NCBI RefSeq assembly: GCF_900232865.1
Contig: NZ_OCTS01000003.1
Coordinates: 186,001 to 250,000, forward strand
From: Corynebacterium dentalis
GTDB taxonomy: Bacteria; Actinomycetota; Actinomycetes; Mycobacteriales; Mycobacteriaceae
Reading direction: 5' to 3'
Length of the DNA: 64,000 nucleotides
The notes under the pieces were generated by a model. That model saw nothing but the letters and a program-made list of their open reading frames with translations, did not search any database and was not told the origin of the DNA. Of this stretch, positions 19,487 through 28,868 are shown piece by piece. Numbering within the stretch: the first letter of the stretch is position 1; each line of letters opens with the position of its first letter. The position numbers were made by a program, and so were the translations under genes.

Positions 19487-21079
19487 ATGGTTCTTTTGGT
19501 GAAGACTTCAAATAATGGGTCTAACCCAACTAATGGCGTTGCAGTTCCCGCATCCAGTGAGCCCGCGCCAGGCACCGCCGAAACTTTGGTTGTCGACGAT
19601 CCTCGCACCGTGCGCATGGGCACCTTGGTGAGCCTCATCGTGGGCTCCTGCGTGGGCGCGGGCATCTTCGCGCTCCCCCAAAACGTTGCGTCCGTGGCCT
19701 CGCCCGGCGCGGCGATGATCGGCTGGGCCATCACCGGCGTGGGCATGCTGTGCATCGCGTTTGTATTCCAAGCACTCGCCACCCGCAAGCCCCACTTGGA
19801 TTCCGGCGTGTACGCCTATGTACGCGCTGGGCTGGGAGATTTCATTGGCTTCGCCTCCGCCTGGGGCTACTGGCTGGGCACGATCATCGCACAGGTGGGA
19901 TATGCCACGCTGTTCTTCAGCTCGTTGGGATTCTTTCTTCCCATCTTTGACGGCTCTCGCCCGCTCGTGCAGGCCTTTGCCGCCTCACTGCTGACCTGGG
20001 TGATTTTCACTGTGCTCTCCCGCGGCGTGCGCCAGGCCGCGATCCTCAACGTGGTAGCCACGGTCGCCAAGATCTTGCCGATCATCGCCTTCTTGGTCTT
20101 GGTGGCTTTCGTGGGCTTCAACCCCGAGGTATTCACCGCAGATTTCTGGGGTCATGCTGCCACCTTCGGCGAGAACCAAGACCAGTCCGCAACGCTGATG
20201 GACCAGGTCAAGGGCATGATGCTGTTCACTGTGTGGGCCTTCATCGGCGTGGAGGGGGCCTCCACGTACTCCAAGCGCGCTCGTCACCGTAAGGACATCT
20301 CCGTCGCCACTTTCATCGGCTTTGTGGTGGTCTTTGTCCTGCTGATGGCGGTCAGCTTCTTGAGCTTCGGTGTGGTTTCCCGCGAGGAGCTCGCAGCCAT
20401 GGGAGACAACTCCATGGGATCCGTTCTTCAGGCTGCCGTGGGCGATTGGGGCGCCGGACTGATCAGCATCGGCCTGTGCATCTCCGTGCTGGGTGCCTAC
20501 GTGTCCTGGCAGATGCTTTGCGCCGAGCCCATCACCTTGATGGCTCAGGACGGACTGCTGCCCAAGATCATCGGCAAGACCAATTCCTTGGGCGCCCCCG
20601 TAGTCTCTCAGCTGTGCTCCGCCGTGGTGATCCAGGCGTTCATCGTGGTGTTCTACCTCAACGAGTCCACCTACACCACGATGGTGCAGCTGGCCACCTC
20701 GCTCTACCTGCTCCCCTACGTATTCTCGGCGCTCTACCTGCTATTCCTCTCCACGCGCGGAGAAGGCATCGCACACCCGGACGCGGGTCGAAAGTTCGAT
20801 CTCTCCGGCCCGAAGGTCAGCTCGTCCACCAACACCATCCACTTGGTGCTGGGACTGGTCGCATTCCTGTACTCACTGTGGCTGCTGTACGCCGCAGAGC
20901 TGAAGTTCGTCCTGCTGGGCACACTCTTGGTGCTGCCAGGCTTGATCATCTACGTGATCACCCGCGTGCGCGCGGGCGGACGCATCTTCAACCTTTTCGA
21001 GTGGATCATCGCCGCACTGATCACCGCCTGCGCGCTCTACACGCTCTACGGCATCCTGACGGGCTCCGTTTCGCTATAG
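19487..21079 (+). CDS. lysI: LysI-type lysine/basic amino acid permease
   Basis: Integral membrane transporter of about 530 residues and 12-13 segments, APC superfamily, basic amino acid/antiporter branch. It closely resembles the C. glutamicum LysI sequence as I recall it: GSCVGAGIFALPQNVASVASPGA, RKPHLDSGVYAYVRAGLGD, SAWGYWLGTIIAQVGYATLFF, and GAYVSWQMLCAEP. It should import lysine, alone or by exchange. The N-terminal tail of about 40 residues is polar and Pro/Ala-rich. The start is uncertain: ATG 19487 is preferred, GTG 19499 is possible, and neither has a strong Shine-Dalgarno. It is convergent with hspR, with 23 bases between stops. Confidence 0.87.
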   Translation: MVLLVKTSNNGSNPTNGVAVPASSEPAPGTAETLVVDDPRTVRMGTLVSLIVGSCVGAGIFALPQNVASVASPGAAMIGWAITGVGMLCIAFVFQALATRKPHLDSGVYAYVRAGLGDFIGFASAWGYWLGTIIAQVGYATLFFSSLGFFLPIFDGSRPLVQAFAASLLTWVIFTVLSRGVRQAAILNVVATVAKILPIIAFLVLVAFVGFNPEVFTADFWGHAATFGENQDQSATLMDQVKGMMLFTVWAFIGVEGASTYSKRARHRKDISVATFIGFVVVFVLLMAVSFLSFGVVSREELAAMGDNSMGSVLQAAVGDWGAGLISIGLCISVLGAYVSWQMLCAEPITLMAQDGLLPKIIGKTNSLGAPVVSQLCSAVVIQAFIVVFYLNESTYTTMVQLATSLYLLPYVFSALYLLFLSTRGEGIAHPDAGRKFDLSGPKVSSSTNTIHLVLGLVAFLYSLWLLYAAELKFVLLGTLLVLPGLIIYVITRVRAGGRIFNLFEWIIAALITACALYTLYGILTGSVSL

Positions 21080-21102
21080 GCAGGCCGCAGCCAGCAGGAC
21101 AC

Positions 21103-21558
21103 TTAATCCCGCTTGCGCCGCCGCGGTTCCCACATCACCACTGCCGTGGAGCGTGGCACGTGGACGATTTCTCCCCGGTTTCTTCCCGACGCCGAGCTCT
21201 CCGCCCGCATCTGCTGCTGAGCCTTTGCCAGCTTCTTGCGTAGCTGCGCGGCCTCGTGCTCCAACTCGGAAATGCGATTTTGCTGCTCGATTATGGTGCG
21301 GATACCCGCGAGGTTGACACCTTCCTCGTGCGAAAGCCGTTGGATCTCCTGCAAGTCCTCGATGTCCTTACGAGAGTAACGGCGCCCGCCGCCTTGGGTG
21401 CGCTGCGGAGAGACCAGCCCCATCCGGTCATACGTGCGCAAGGTTTGTGCGTGCATACCCGTGATCTCCGCCGCAACGGAGATCACGAAGACCTCGTGCG
21501 TGCCTTTGCGGGCTGCATTCTCGCCTTGTTTATCGGAATTCTGGGAATTGCTGTTCAT
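21103..21558 (-). CDS. hspR: Heat-shock repressor HspR (MerR family)
   Basis: HspR binds HAIR operators with DnaK as co-repressor and shuts off dnaK, dnaJ and clpB transcription in unstressed cells. The 151-residue protein has an N-terminal MerR-type winged helix (VFVISVAAEITGMHAQTLRTYDRMGL, then RRYSRKDIEDLQEIQRLSHEEGVNLAGI) followed by a coiled coil (about residues 85-125) and a basic tail. It is 13 bases downstream of dnaJ on the same strand. All three HAIR-controlled transcription units it should regulate are in this window. Confidence 0.96.
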   Translation of the reverse strand: MNSNSQNSDKQGENAARKGTHEVFVISVAAEITGMHAQTLRTYDRMGLVSPQRTQGGGRRYSRKDIEDLQEIQRLSHEEGVNLAGIRTIIEQQNRISELEHEAAQLRKKLAKAQQQMRAESSASGRNRGEIVHVPRSTAVVMWEPRRRKRD

Positions 21559-21571
21559 GATGGATCACCTG

Positions 21572-22798
21572 TCACTTACCTTCCCAGTTTTCCCGCGGAT
21601 CAAAGCCGCTGCGCTTTTCCTCTTCTGAGTACTTGCGCAGTGCGCTCATCGCGCCTTCGTCGAGGTCCGTGGGCACCTCCACCTTGACGGTCACCAGCAA
21701 ATCGCCGCTGGCGCCGTTGCGCTTATTCACGCCGCGTCCCCGGACCCGCAGGGTGGTGCCATCAGCGGTGCCTTGCGGGATGCGCACGCGAACTCGGGAG
21801 TCCAGCGTCGGCACCGTCACGGCTCCACCGAGGACCAGCTCGGAGAAACTGACCGGCACGGTCAACTTGAGGTCGTCGCCGCTGCGAGTGAAGACCTTGT
21901 CCTTCTTCACGTGCACCGTGACCAGCAGATCGCCCGCTGGCTTTCCGCGCTGACCAGCGGCACCTTGCCCGGCCAGCCGCACCTTTTGACCGTCCACAAC
22001 GCCCGCGGGCACGCGGACGGTGATGGTGCGCGGACGGGTCTGACGGCCTTCGCCGTGGCAGTCTGGGCACGGTTCCTTGATGATGGTTCCTTGCCCGGCG
22101 CAGGCCTCGCAGGGGCGCGAGAATCCGAAGGATCCGCGGTTCTCGCTGACCATTCCGCTGCCGTGGCACTGCCCACACGTTTGTGGCGAGGTGCCTTCCT
22201 TGGCGCCCGAGCCGTGGCAGGTGGCGCACGGGGCGGGGCTGGTCAGGCGGATGGGGATGGTCACGCCCTTGGTGGCCTCGCGGAACTCCAAGGTGATCTC
22301 GGTTTCCACATCCGAGCCGCGATCCCGCACGGTGCTGTGCGTGGCGCCGCGTCCTGCAGACGCGCCCGCTCCAGCGCCTGCGCCGCCGAACATGCCACCG
22401 AAGACATCGCCGAGGCCGCCGCCTCCGAAAATGTCGGACATGTCGTACTCGGCACCACCAAACGAGCTGCCGAATCCGGCGCCGGAGCCGCCGAAACCGC
22501 CCATGCCGCCCATTCCGGAGCTCCTGCGTGTGCCGGCTCCGCTCATGCCGAAGCCGCCAGAGGCTATGAGCCGCTTAAACTCGTCGTATTCCTTGCGCTG
22601 TTCTTTGTCTCCCACCACGGAATACGCTTCCGAGGCAGTCTTAAACCGTGCTTCTGCTGCTGCGTCGCCTGGCTTCTTATCTGGATGATCCTCCCGTGCA
22701 ATCTTGCGATACGCCTTCTTGATTTCTTCGGCGCTCGCACTGGAGGACACACCCAGGTCGCGGTAGTAGTCCTTATCTACCCACTCCTGTTGTGACAT
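21572..22798 (-). CDS. dnaJ: Chaperone DnaJ (J domain and zinc finger)
   Basis: Co-chaperone stimulating DnaK ATPase. The 408-residue product has the J domain (about 8-75) but with DHPDKKPGD around the HPD motif, a Gly-rich linker (about 95-150), the four-repeat zinc-binding domain ([32 protein letters not shown]), and C-terminal substrate-binding domains. I chose ATG 22798 because AAGGAG is 7 bases upstream; ATG 22804 would leave only one base. It heads its own dnaJ-hspR transcript with a HAIR element at 22900-22920, instead of following grpE directly. Confidence 0.97.
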   Translation of the reverse strand: MSQQEWVDKDYYRDLGVSSSASAEEIKKAYRKIAREDHPDKKPGDAAAEARFKTASEAYSVVGDKEQRKEYDEFKRLIASGGFGMSGAGTRRSSGMGGMGGFGGSGAGFGSSFGGAEYDMSDIFGGGGLGDVFGGMFGGAGAGAGASAGRGATHSTVRDRGSDVETEITLEFREATKGVTIPIRLTSPAPCATCHGSGAKEGTSPQTCGQCHGSGMVSENRGSFGFSRPCEACAGQGTIIKEPCPDCHGEGRQTRPRTITVRVPAGVVDGQKVRLAGQGAAGQRGKPAGDLLVTVHVKKDKVFTRSGDDLKLTVPVSFSELVLGGAVTVPTLDSRVRVRIPQGTADGTTLRVRGRGVNKRNGASGDLLVTVKVEVPTDLDEGAMSALRKYSEEEKRSGFDPRENWEGK

Positions 22799-22899
22799 CC
22801 TCATTCTCCTTCATAGAATTTGCTGCGGCGTGCGTGCGTTTAGTGGCTGTTCTGCCCAAGTGTTTGCCGTAAAGGCCTTACACGCACTCACTCAATATT

Positions 22900-22920
22900 C
22901 TTGAGTCTACCCCGCTTAAC
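22900..22920. promoter_or_regulatory. HAIR element upstream of dnaJ-hspR
   Basis: CTTGAGT, 7 bases, GCTTAAC: a perfect left half and a weaker right half of the HspR operator, 102-122 bases upstream of dnaJ. An overlapping pair ACTCAA-N5-TTGAGT starts at 22889, so two alternative dyads share one half-site. This implies autoregulation of hspR. Confidence 0.85.
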
Positions 22921-23070
22921 TTTTTTGATCTACTCAACCTAACGCGGCGCTCTACTTATTAATTCCCCAATTCTCCACCTCCTTTTCCCACAGCCTCTCT
23001 CATGGCTTTCCCAGCATGTCTTTAGGGCGGTGAGGGCAATGCCTGTCCTGCGGTTCGTTAGGGTGGAGGT

Positions 23071-24171
23071 ATGAGTGCCCGCAGGAACAACTGGTTCAAA
23101 CGTCTCTTTGGCGATTCCGCCTCAGATTCCTCCAGCGCACGGCCGCAGGGAAGTTCGGATGATTCTTTTTCGACGCCAACCCCGCCCCCTTCCAGCTCTT
23201 CCCCCGAGTCTCCGGAGGAGCCAACCCCCACTGAGGCGGAGGTTGAGCCAGTTCCAGCTCGCGCCAGCACGCCTGTGAACGTCAATTCCAGCCCGTACCT
23301 GACGGTGTTTGACCCCTCGACGCTGGAAGATGCGGAATTCTACCGTCGCATGCGTGTGACTTTGCAGCCGCTGGAGATCGCCGAAGCATCTGGCGGAACC
23401 GCAGACTTCGAGCCCCACGCGCCGGTGCGTCCGTTTAGCGCCGATACGCTGATCCGCCTCACGTTGGACATGCCGCGCGACGGTGCAGAACCCACACCGC
23501 CCCAGCCACGGCAGGCAGCAACGGAGCGCGACCGCAAGGTGAGCATGCACGCCACGTTCCCGCTGAACGAACAGACCATGGCGGATCGCGGCCCCGTCGA
23601 GGATCTGTACCGTATGGGCTACCGGAATCTGTGGCAGGAGCTCATCGATTCTGACCTGCATGTCAACGAGATCTCGCCGGGCCCTAAGGAAAAGGTATGG
23701 GCTTTTGAGGGCACCTCGCCATATATCGGCAGCGCCCCTATCTTCTTGGAGGAGCTGATTGAGAAGTTCCTCCCGCAGATCGATATGGATTCCGGCGTGC
23801 TGTTTACCATGCCTTCGACCGGCCAAATGCTGGTGCGTGACGTCACCGCAGGTATGGAACTATTCCACACCATCGGTCTGCTGGCCACGGCGTCCGCGGA
23901 CGAATACTTCAAGTCCCCGGACAAGATCAGCCCTCGCCTGCACCTGTGGCACGAGGGTCAGATTGAGACAATTTCCGATATCAAGATGCCGGAGCCCGGC
24001 GAGCAGCAAACGGAAATTCAGATCAAGCCCACGGCGTATCTGATGGCGCAGATGAATGAGGGGCCTGACGCGCCGGAGGATTGGATGAAGGGCTTTGGCA
24101 GCCCCTCGGACGATCCTGATGATCCGGACGACAATGGCCCAGACGGCCCCACTCCCCCGCCGGTGGCGTAA
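23071..24171 (+). CDS. Unknown protein inserted between dnaJ and grpE
   Basis: I do not recognise this 366-residue protein. It has no signal peptide or membrane segment. The first 20 residues are basic (MSARRNNWFKRLFGDS), residues 20-70 are Ser/Pro/Glu low complexity, a structured core runs from about 75 to 330 (YLTVFDPSTLEDAEFYRRM; YRMGYRNLWQELIDS; SGVLFTMPSTGQMLVRDV), and the tail is acidic with DDPDDPDDNGPDG. The basic amphipathic start could touch the membrane. It runs opposite to the heat-shock genes on either side. The start is ATG 23071, probably leaderless (TTAGGG 7 bases upstream). It ends at a strong bidirectional terminator. Confidence 0.75.
   Translation: MSARRNNWFKRLFGDSASDSSSARPQGSSDDSFSTPTPPPSSSSPESPEEPTPTEAEVEPVPARASTPVNVNSSPYLTVFDPSTLEDAEFYRRMRVTLQPLEIAEASGGTADFEPHAPVRPFSADTLIRLTLDMPRDGAEPTPPQPRQAATERDRKVSMHATFPLNEQTMADRGPVEDLYRMGYRNLWQELIDSDLHVNEISPGPKEKVWAFEGTSPYIGSAPIFLEELIEKFLPQIDMDSGVLFTMPSTGQMLVRDVTAGMELFHTIGLLATASADEYFKSPDKISPRLHLWHEGQIETISDIKMPEPGEQQTEIQIKPTAYLMAQMNEGPDAPEDWMKGFGSPSDDPDDPDDNGPDGPTPPPVA
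23163..23181 (+). repeat. Copy of a 19-base word shared with 10428-10446
   Basis: Identical to the intergenic copy at 10428. Here it is coding and encodes Ser-Phe-Ser-Thr-Pro within the low-complexity N-terminal region of the unknown protein. Confidence 0.7.
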
Positions 24172-24194
24172 ACGCGCTCCATTCCTACACAACA

Positions 24195-24231
24195 AAGGGC
24201 TCCTGCCAGCACATTGCCGGCAGGAGCCCTT
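24195..24231. terminator. Bidirectional terminator between unknown gene and grpE
   Basis: AAGGGCTCCTGCC and GGCAGGAGCCCTT form a perfect 13-base stem around an 11-base loop, with A residues on the left and T/C on the right. It serves the convergent ends of the gene at 23071 and grpE. Confidence 0.85.
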
Positions 24232-24249
24232 CCTGATCTAAACAGCTAT

Positions 24250-24891
24250 TTACTGCTGATCGGTGATAATCACCAGCGCGGTGCGTAGCACCCGGTCACC
24301 CAGGCGGTAGCCCTTGCGCAAGACGGTGCCCAGCACCTTGACCTCGCCGGAAGACGTGTCCTGCACGGCCTCGTGGAGATCGGGGTTGAACTCGTCACCT
24401 TCATCGCCGAAGGCCTCGACCTTCAGACCACCAAGCACAGCCTGAAGCTTGTCGTAGGTGGACTTCAGCGGGCCGGTCAGATCTCCGTGAGATTCTGCCA
24501 ACTGAAGATCGTCCATCAGAGGCAGCAGCTTGTCTGCCACATCTGCGCGGGCGTTATCCGCTACTGCCACGCGATCGCGCTCTACGCGGCGTCGGTAGTT
24601 GGCGTACTCAGCGGTCACGCGCTTGAGGTCATCAGTGGTTTCCTCCACCTGCTTGCGCAGGCGGTCTTCCTCATCCATTTCCTCAGCGAGTTCCTGCTCG
24701 TCAGCAACGGCATCCGCAAAAGCGTCTTCTTCAGCGCCTTCCTCTCCAGAGAGAATGTCCTGAACCTCTTGGTCCACGGCATCAACGTCGGCAGGTTCCG
24801 GGTTTACGTCGTTGGCTTCCGTCGCATCCAAGGTTTCCTCATCCGTGGCGGATGGGTCGCCTGGATTGTCAGTCCAGTCAGTCTCAGCCAT
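24250..24891 (-). CDS. grpE: Nucleotide exchange factor GrpE
   Basis: GrpE releases ADP from DnaK. The 213-residue product has a long acidic N-terminal region (about 1-75), the coiled-coil dimerisation helix ([20 protein letters not shown]), the [12 protein letters not shown] motif, and the C-terminal beta domain with [12 protein letters not shown] and [13 protein letters not shown]. It starts at ATG 24891, with TAATG overlap with the dnaK stop, so it is cotranscribed and translationally coupled. The transcript stops at the terminator at 24195-24231 rather than continuing to dnaJ. Confidence 0.97.
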   Translation of the reverse strand: MAETDWTDNPGDPSATDEETLDATEANDVNPEPADVDAVDQEVQDILSGEEGAEEDAFADAVADEQELAEEMDEEDRLRKQVEETTDDLKRVTAEYANYRRRVERDRVAVADNARADVADKLLPLMDDLQLAESHGDLTGPLKSTYDKLQAVLGGLKVEAFGDEGDEFNPDLHEAVQDTSSGEVKVLGTVLRKGYRLGDRVLRTALVIITDQQ

Positions 24892-26741
24892 TACTTCTTG
24901 TCATCCTCCTCATCGACAACCTCTGCGTCGACTACGTTAGGGTCCTCGTTTGCCGCACCCTCAGTGTCGCCTGCAGCGGCACCTTCAGCATCTGCTGCAG
25001 CTTCCTGCTCGTAGAGGGCCTTGCCGATCTCCTGAGACTCAGCGGAGAGCTTCTCCACTGCATCCTTAATGGCCTCGATGTCATCGCCCTTCAGGGCTTC
25101 GTCAACAGCCTTGGCAGCATCCTCGACCTTGTTCTTCTGCTCCTCGGAGATCTTGTCCTCGTTGTCGGTGACGAACTTGCGGGTCTGGTAAGCCATGGTC
25201 TCTGCAGAGTTGCGGACTTCTTGCTCCTCGCGGCGCTTCTTGTCCTCGTCTGCATGAGCCTCGGCATCCTTAACCATGCGGTCGATCTCTTCCTGAGACA
25301 GTCCGGAGCCATCCTGAATGCGGATGGTGTTCTCCTTGCCCGTTCCCTTGTCCTTGGCGGACACGGAGACGATGCCGTTGGCGTCGATATCGAAGGTGAC
25401 CTCGATCTGTGGAACTCCGCGTGGGGCTGGAGCGATGTCGCCCAGCTCGAAGGATCCCAGCAGCTTGTTGTGAGCAGCCATCTCGCGCTCACCTTGGAAG
25501 ACCTGGATCTGCACGGAAGGCTGGTTGTCCTCAGCCGTGGTGAAGGTCTCCGAACGCTTGGTTGGGATGGTGGTGTTGCGTTCGATGAGCTTGGTCATCA
25601 CGCCGCCCTTGGTCTCAATGCCCAGGGACAGAGGGGTGACGTCCAGCAGCAGCACGTCTTTGACCTCGCCACGCAGCACGCCGGCCTGCAGAGCGGCACC
25701 CACGGCAACAACTTCGTCTGGGTTAACGCCCTTGTTTGGCTCCTTGCCGCCGGTCAGGTCCTTGACCATCTCGGAAACTGCAGCCATACGGGTAGAACCG
25801 CCCACCAGCACAACGTGGTCGATGTCCTTGACATCTACCTCGGCATCCTTGAGAACCTTCTCGAAAGGAACCTTGGTGCGCTCCAGCAGATCTTCAGTGA
25901 TGCGCTGAAACTCGGTACGGGTCAGGGTCTCGTCCAAGAACAGTGGGTTCTTGTCTGCATCCACCGTGATATATGGCAGGTTGATGCTTGCTTGCTGGGA
26001 GGAAGACAGCTCGATCTTTGCCTTCTCAGCAGCCTCGCGCAGACGCTGCAGAGCCATCTTGTCCTTGGTCAGGTCGATCCCATTAGCGCTCTTGAACTTC
26101 TCTACCAGCCAGTCGACGATGCGCTGATCCCAGTCATCGCCACCCAGCTTGTTATCACCAGCGGTAGCGCGAACCTCTACCACGCCGTCGCCGATCTCCA
26201 GCAGGGAGACGTCAAAGGTACCGCCACCGAGGTCGAAGACCAGGATGGTCTGCTCCTTATCGCCCTTTTCCAGGCCGTAAGCCAGTGCAGCCGCAGTGGG
26301 CTCGTTGACGATGCGCAGCACGTTCAGTCCTGCGATCTGTCCAGCTTCCTTGGTTGCCTGACGCTCAGCGTCGTTGAAGTATGCAGGAACGGTAATCACC
26401 GCATCGGTGACGTCCTCGCCCAAGTAAGACTCAGCGTCACGCTTGAGCTTCATCAGCGTGCGAGCGGAGATTTCCTGTGGGGTGTAATCCTTATCGTCGA
26501 CGTTCTGCGTCCAGTCAGTGCCCATGTGGCGCTTGACGGAGCGGATGGTGCGATCGACGTTGGTGACCGCCTGGTTCTTGGCGGACTGTCCGACGAGAAC
26601 TTCACCATTCTTAGCGAATGCGACCACGGAAGGGGTGGTGCGTGCTCCCTCGGAGTTGGCGATAACGGTTGCCTCGCCACCTTCCAATACGGAAACCACA
26701 GAGTTGGTGGTTCCCAAGTCAATGCCTACTGCGCGTCCCAT
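24891..26741 (-). CDS. dnaK: Chaperone DnaK (Hsp70)
   Basis: Hsp70 chaperone of 616 residues, also the co-repressor of HspR in actinobacteria. Features: [17 protein letters not shown] at the N-terminus, [30 protein letters not shown] in the nucleotide-binding domain, the interdomain linker [16 protein letters not shown], the substrate-binding domain from about residue 360, and an Ala/Glu/Asp-rich C-terminal tail ending DEEDDKK. ATG 26741 has AGGAGG 9 bases upstream. The promoter region carries a HAIR element at 26851-26871. First gene of the dnaK-grpE operon. Confidence 0.99.
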   Translation of the reverse strand: MGRAVGIDLGTTNSVVSVLEGGEATVIANSEGARTTPSVVAFAKNGEVLVGQSAKNQAVTNVDRTIRSVKRHMGTDWTQNVDDKDYTPQEISARTLMKLKRDAESYLGEDVTDAVITVPAYFNDAERQATKEAGQIAGLNVLRIVNEPTAAALAYGLEKGDKEQTILVFDLGGGTFDVSLLEIGDGVVEVRATAGDNKLGGDDWDQRIVDWLVEKFKSANGIDLTKDKMALQRLREAAEKAKIELSSSQQASINLPYITVDADKNPLFLDETLTRTEFQRITEDLLERTKVPFEKVLKDAEVDVKDIDHVVLVGGSTRMAAVSEMVKDLTGGKEPNKGVNPDEVVAVGAALQAGVLRGEVKDVLLLDVTPLSLGIETKGGVMTKLIERNTTIPTKRSETFTTAEDNQPSVQIQVFQGEREMAAHNKLLGSFELGDIAPAPRGVPQIEVTFDIDANGIVSVSAKDKGTGKENTIRIQDGSGLSQEEIDRMVKDAEAHADEDKKRREEQEVRNSAETMAYQTRKFVTDNEDKISEEQKNKVEDAAKAVDEALKGDDIEAIKDAVEKLSAESQEIGKALYEQEAAADAEGAAAGDTEGAANEDPNVVDAEVVDEEDDKK

Positions 26742-26850
26742 TTCTTTGTCCTCCTATGTAAGTGAACGGTGTATTTTATTTGAGCCTTTAGTGCCTCAGA
26801 CTCAAGTACTGACATCCAGTATCCGCAAAATTTTCTTTGCGTCAAACTAA

Positions 26851-26871
26851 CTTGAGTCCGTCCAGCTCAAC
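26851..26871. promoter_or_regulatory. HAIR element upstream of dnaK-grpE
   Basis: CTTGAGT, 7 bases, GCTCAAC, the best-matching HspR operator before dnaK, 110-130 bases from its start. A second pair closer to the gene, TTTGAGC and ACTCAAG (26779-26806), has a 14-base spacer instead of 7 and may be an auxiliary site. Confidence 0.9.
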
Positions 26872-27002
26872 TAGCTGACATCCTATACAACTCACGGCCA
26901 CCCAAAGTTGTTCCCGATTCACTCAACTTTTTCCAAAAATTTTTCCCAACCCCTTCCCACCTGCAGCGATATCCTCCAAGAGTTTTCAATTAACCTAGGA
27001 CC

Positions 27003-27965
27003 ATGAGCTTTTTGGATCGGTTCGCCTCTCTGTTCTCCACAGATTCCTCCGAACCACAGACCACCCTCCCCGCCGAGCCACCCCACGCGCTCCGGCAGCA
27101 CTTCGCCGTATCTTCCCGCGAAGTCAACGGCTTCGAGGTCTATTCAGTGGCCCCCATGAAATTCGCGGAAACCAGCGCCACGGACATCACCCACTACGAT
27201 CCACACGCTGATTCCCTCGGCGAACTCCCCGCCGCGGATGCTGCCACCCAAGCCGTGCTGTACTTAATCCCCGGCGGCTTTGCCCAGCCAATCAAGGCAC
27301 GGAACTGGGATTTCATCGCCCAGATGGCCGAGGCCGGGCTTCGCGTAGAGATCCCCTTGTACGGCCTCATCCCGGATTACAACTGCACTCACGGCTTAGA
27401 TCTCATCTCTGCCGTCTACGCCCAATTGGTCGAAGATCACGGTCCAGAAAATATCTCCCTCATCGCTGATTCCGCCGGTGGCAGCCTCGCCCTCGGCACG
27501 TTTATTGCAGATTCCAGCCTTCCCGCGCCCCGGCAATTCATACTCAACGCACCGTGGGTGGACTTGGATTTGAGCAACCCTGGCGTCGAAAAATATAAGG
27601 ACGCTGACCCCATCCTCGATCCCACCCAACTACGACCTCAAGGCAACTTGTGGGCCCAGGGCCTCGTGCACGCGGGCATCACGGACCCAGGTCACGCCAC
27701 CGCGCATCCCACCGTCTCCCCGCTCAACCTCCCGGTGGAAAGGTGGCAGGAAGTCCTGGCCGGCGCAACGGTGGACGTGTGGTGCGGGGACAGGGATCTT
27801 TCTTTTCCCGACGCCACCGCGCTCACCGACCGCCTCAACGAAGCCGGAATCTCTGCCACCTTGCATCCCCAAGCGGGTGGAGTGCACATGTTCCACCTCA
27901 CAAAATCACGCGAGGCCAAAGCAGCGCGCAAGGAGATGATTGCGCTTGTGACCAGCCAAAAATAG
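27003..27965 (+). CDS. Alpha/beta hydrolase, esterase/lipase-like
   Basis: The 320-residue protein resembles the hormone-sensitive-lipase-like (alpha/beta hydrolase 3) family. The nucleophile elbow is IADSAGGSLAL, the acid may be in VWCGDRDLSFPDA and the histidine in GGVHMFHL. The usual HGGG oxyanion motif appears as IPGGFAQP, so the first His is replaced. There is no signal peptide, so it is probably a cytoplasmic esterase of a lipid-using cell. The start is ATG 27003, probably leaderless: TAACCT ends 6 bases before it. It is divergent from dnaK but outside the HAIR site. Confidence 0.8.
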   Translation: MSFLDRFASLFSTDSSEPQTTLPAEPPHALRQHFAVSSREVNGFEVYSVAPMKFAETSATDITHYDPHADSLGELPAADAATQAVLYLIPGGFAQPIKARNWDFIAQMAEAGLRVEIPLYGLIPDYNCTHGLDLISAVYAQLVEDHGPENISLIADSAGGSLALGTFIADSSLPAPRQFILNAPWVDLDLSNPGVEKYKDADPILDPTQLRPQGNLWAQGLVHAGITDPGHATAHPTVSPLNLPVERWQEVLAGATVDVWCGDRDLSFPDATALTDRLNEAGISATLHPQAGGVHMFHLTKSREAKAARKEMIALVTSQK

Positions 27966-28001
27966 ATAGTTTCGCAGTCTGAAACTCCGCACCTTTGGAC
28001 A

Positions 28002-28013
28002 GGACGGCCGTCC
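28002..28013. repeat. 12-base perfect palindrome GGACGGCCGTCC
   Basis: Lies 36 bases after the esterase stop and is flanked by TTTGG and CCAAA, which extend the dyad with a short bulge. It could fold as a weak terminator, but no T-run follows. Confidence 0.45.
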
Positions 28014-28072
28014 CCAAACTCAGATTCCACGCCTCCCGTGGACTACCATGAGTTGAATTGGGTAATGCCGAT

Positions 28073-28090
28073 TCTGGCCTGCAGGCCAGA
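28073..28090. repeat. 18-base perfect palindrome upstream of the proline-rich membrane protein
   Basis: TCTGGCCTGCAGGCCAGA is its own reverse complement over 18 bases and ends 52 bases before the start at 28143. It is placed where an operator or 5'-leader hairpin would be. I do not recognise the motif. Confidence 0.6.
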
Positions 28091-28142
28091 GCATTGCCGC
28101 TTAGGAAGCTCGCCGTCGAATATGCGTAAGGGAGACCCGCAG

Positions 28143-28793
28143 ATGTCCGCTGGTAACCCCCAATCTCAACCCGGCGAGGAGAAAAAGACCCTGCCGGAAG
28201 AAACAAGGAAGCCTGAAGCCACCGTGAGTACCTCCGGTTCAGAAACCGCCACTGAAGAGCAAGAATCTTCCCGTTTTGACCGGTTTATGGACAAAGCCCA
28301 AAGCATCATGCCTATCTGGGCATGGGTGGTCTGCGTGGGCATCATCATGGCGATTCTGCTGTCCATCCTGGCCTTCTTCATGATGAAGACCCTGGACGTG
28401 GGCCGGGACTCCTTCACCGGAGGAGACACCACGCTGTCTCCTCCGCACCCGGCCGCGACAACGACCGGCAAATGGGACGATGCCCCAGAGATTGGCGGCG
28501 GTGACGGCACTGCCGGTTCGGTCTACACGGAGTACTACGTGCCCCCGGCGCCGGCTGAGCCGTCCACCGAGGAGCCCCAAACTTCCGAGCCGAAGCCTTC
28601 CAGCTCCAAGCCAAAACCGTCGGATTCCCCCAAGCCTGAGCCCTCTGCCCCGAACGCACCTACTACCTCGGCACCTCCTGCCCCATCCGCTAATCCCAGC
28701 CCCTCACCGGAGCCCACGCCCACCTCTGGCGGCGACGCAGGAACCGGAAACGGTGGCGGCAACGACACAGGTAATGCCGGTGGCAACGGTTAG
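28143..28793 (+). CDS. Single-pass membrane protein with Pro/Ser-rich exterior tail
   Basis: Unrecognised 216-residue protein. Residues 1-60 are a polar, probably cytoplasmic domain, and one transmembrane helix (about 62-86, WAWVVCVGIIMAILLSILAFF) follows. The remainder contains a short tyrosine-bearing stretch (SVYTEYYVPPAPAEP) and a long Pro/Ser/Thr/Lys-rich region ending in Gly/Asn repeats (GNGGGNDTGNAGGNG). The topology suits an anchor that spans the periplasm or cell wall. The start is ATG 28143 with GGGAG about 8 bases upstream; the longer upstream reading frame has no such support. The palindrome at 28073 may control it. Confidence 0.7.
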   Translation: MSAGNPQSQPGEEKKTLPEETRKPEATVSTSGSETATEEQESSRFDRFMDKAQSIMPIWAWVVCVGIIMAILLSILAFFMMKTLDVGRDSFTGGDTTLSPPHPAATTTGKWDDAPEIGGGDGTAGSVYTEYYVPPAPAEPSTEEPQTSEPKPSSSKPKPSDSPKPEPSAPNAPTTSAPPAPSANPSPSPEPTPTSGGDAGTGNGGGNDTGNAGGNG

Positions 28794-28868
28794 TTGTTCC
28801 GTCTCATAATTCGGAAAATCCCTCCCAAGGGTTAGATTCCGCCTCGACCAACTGGCACAATGGGAAGA

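Noticed and set aside
24852..26765. 637-codon open frame opposite dnaK
   Set aside because: Shadow of dnaK created by its strong codon bias; composition is Leu/Val/Gly rich without domains.
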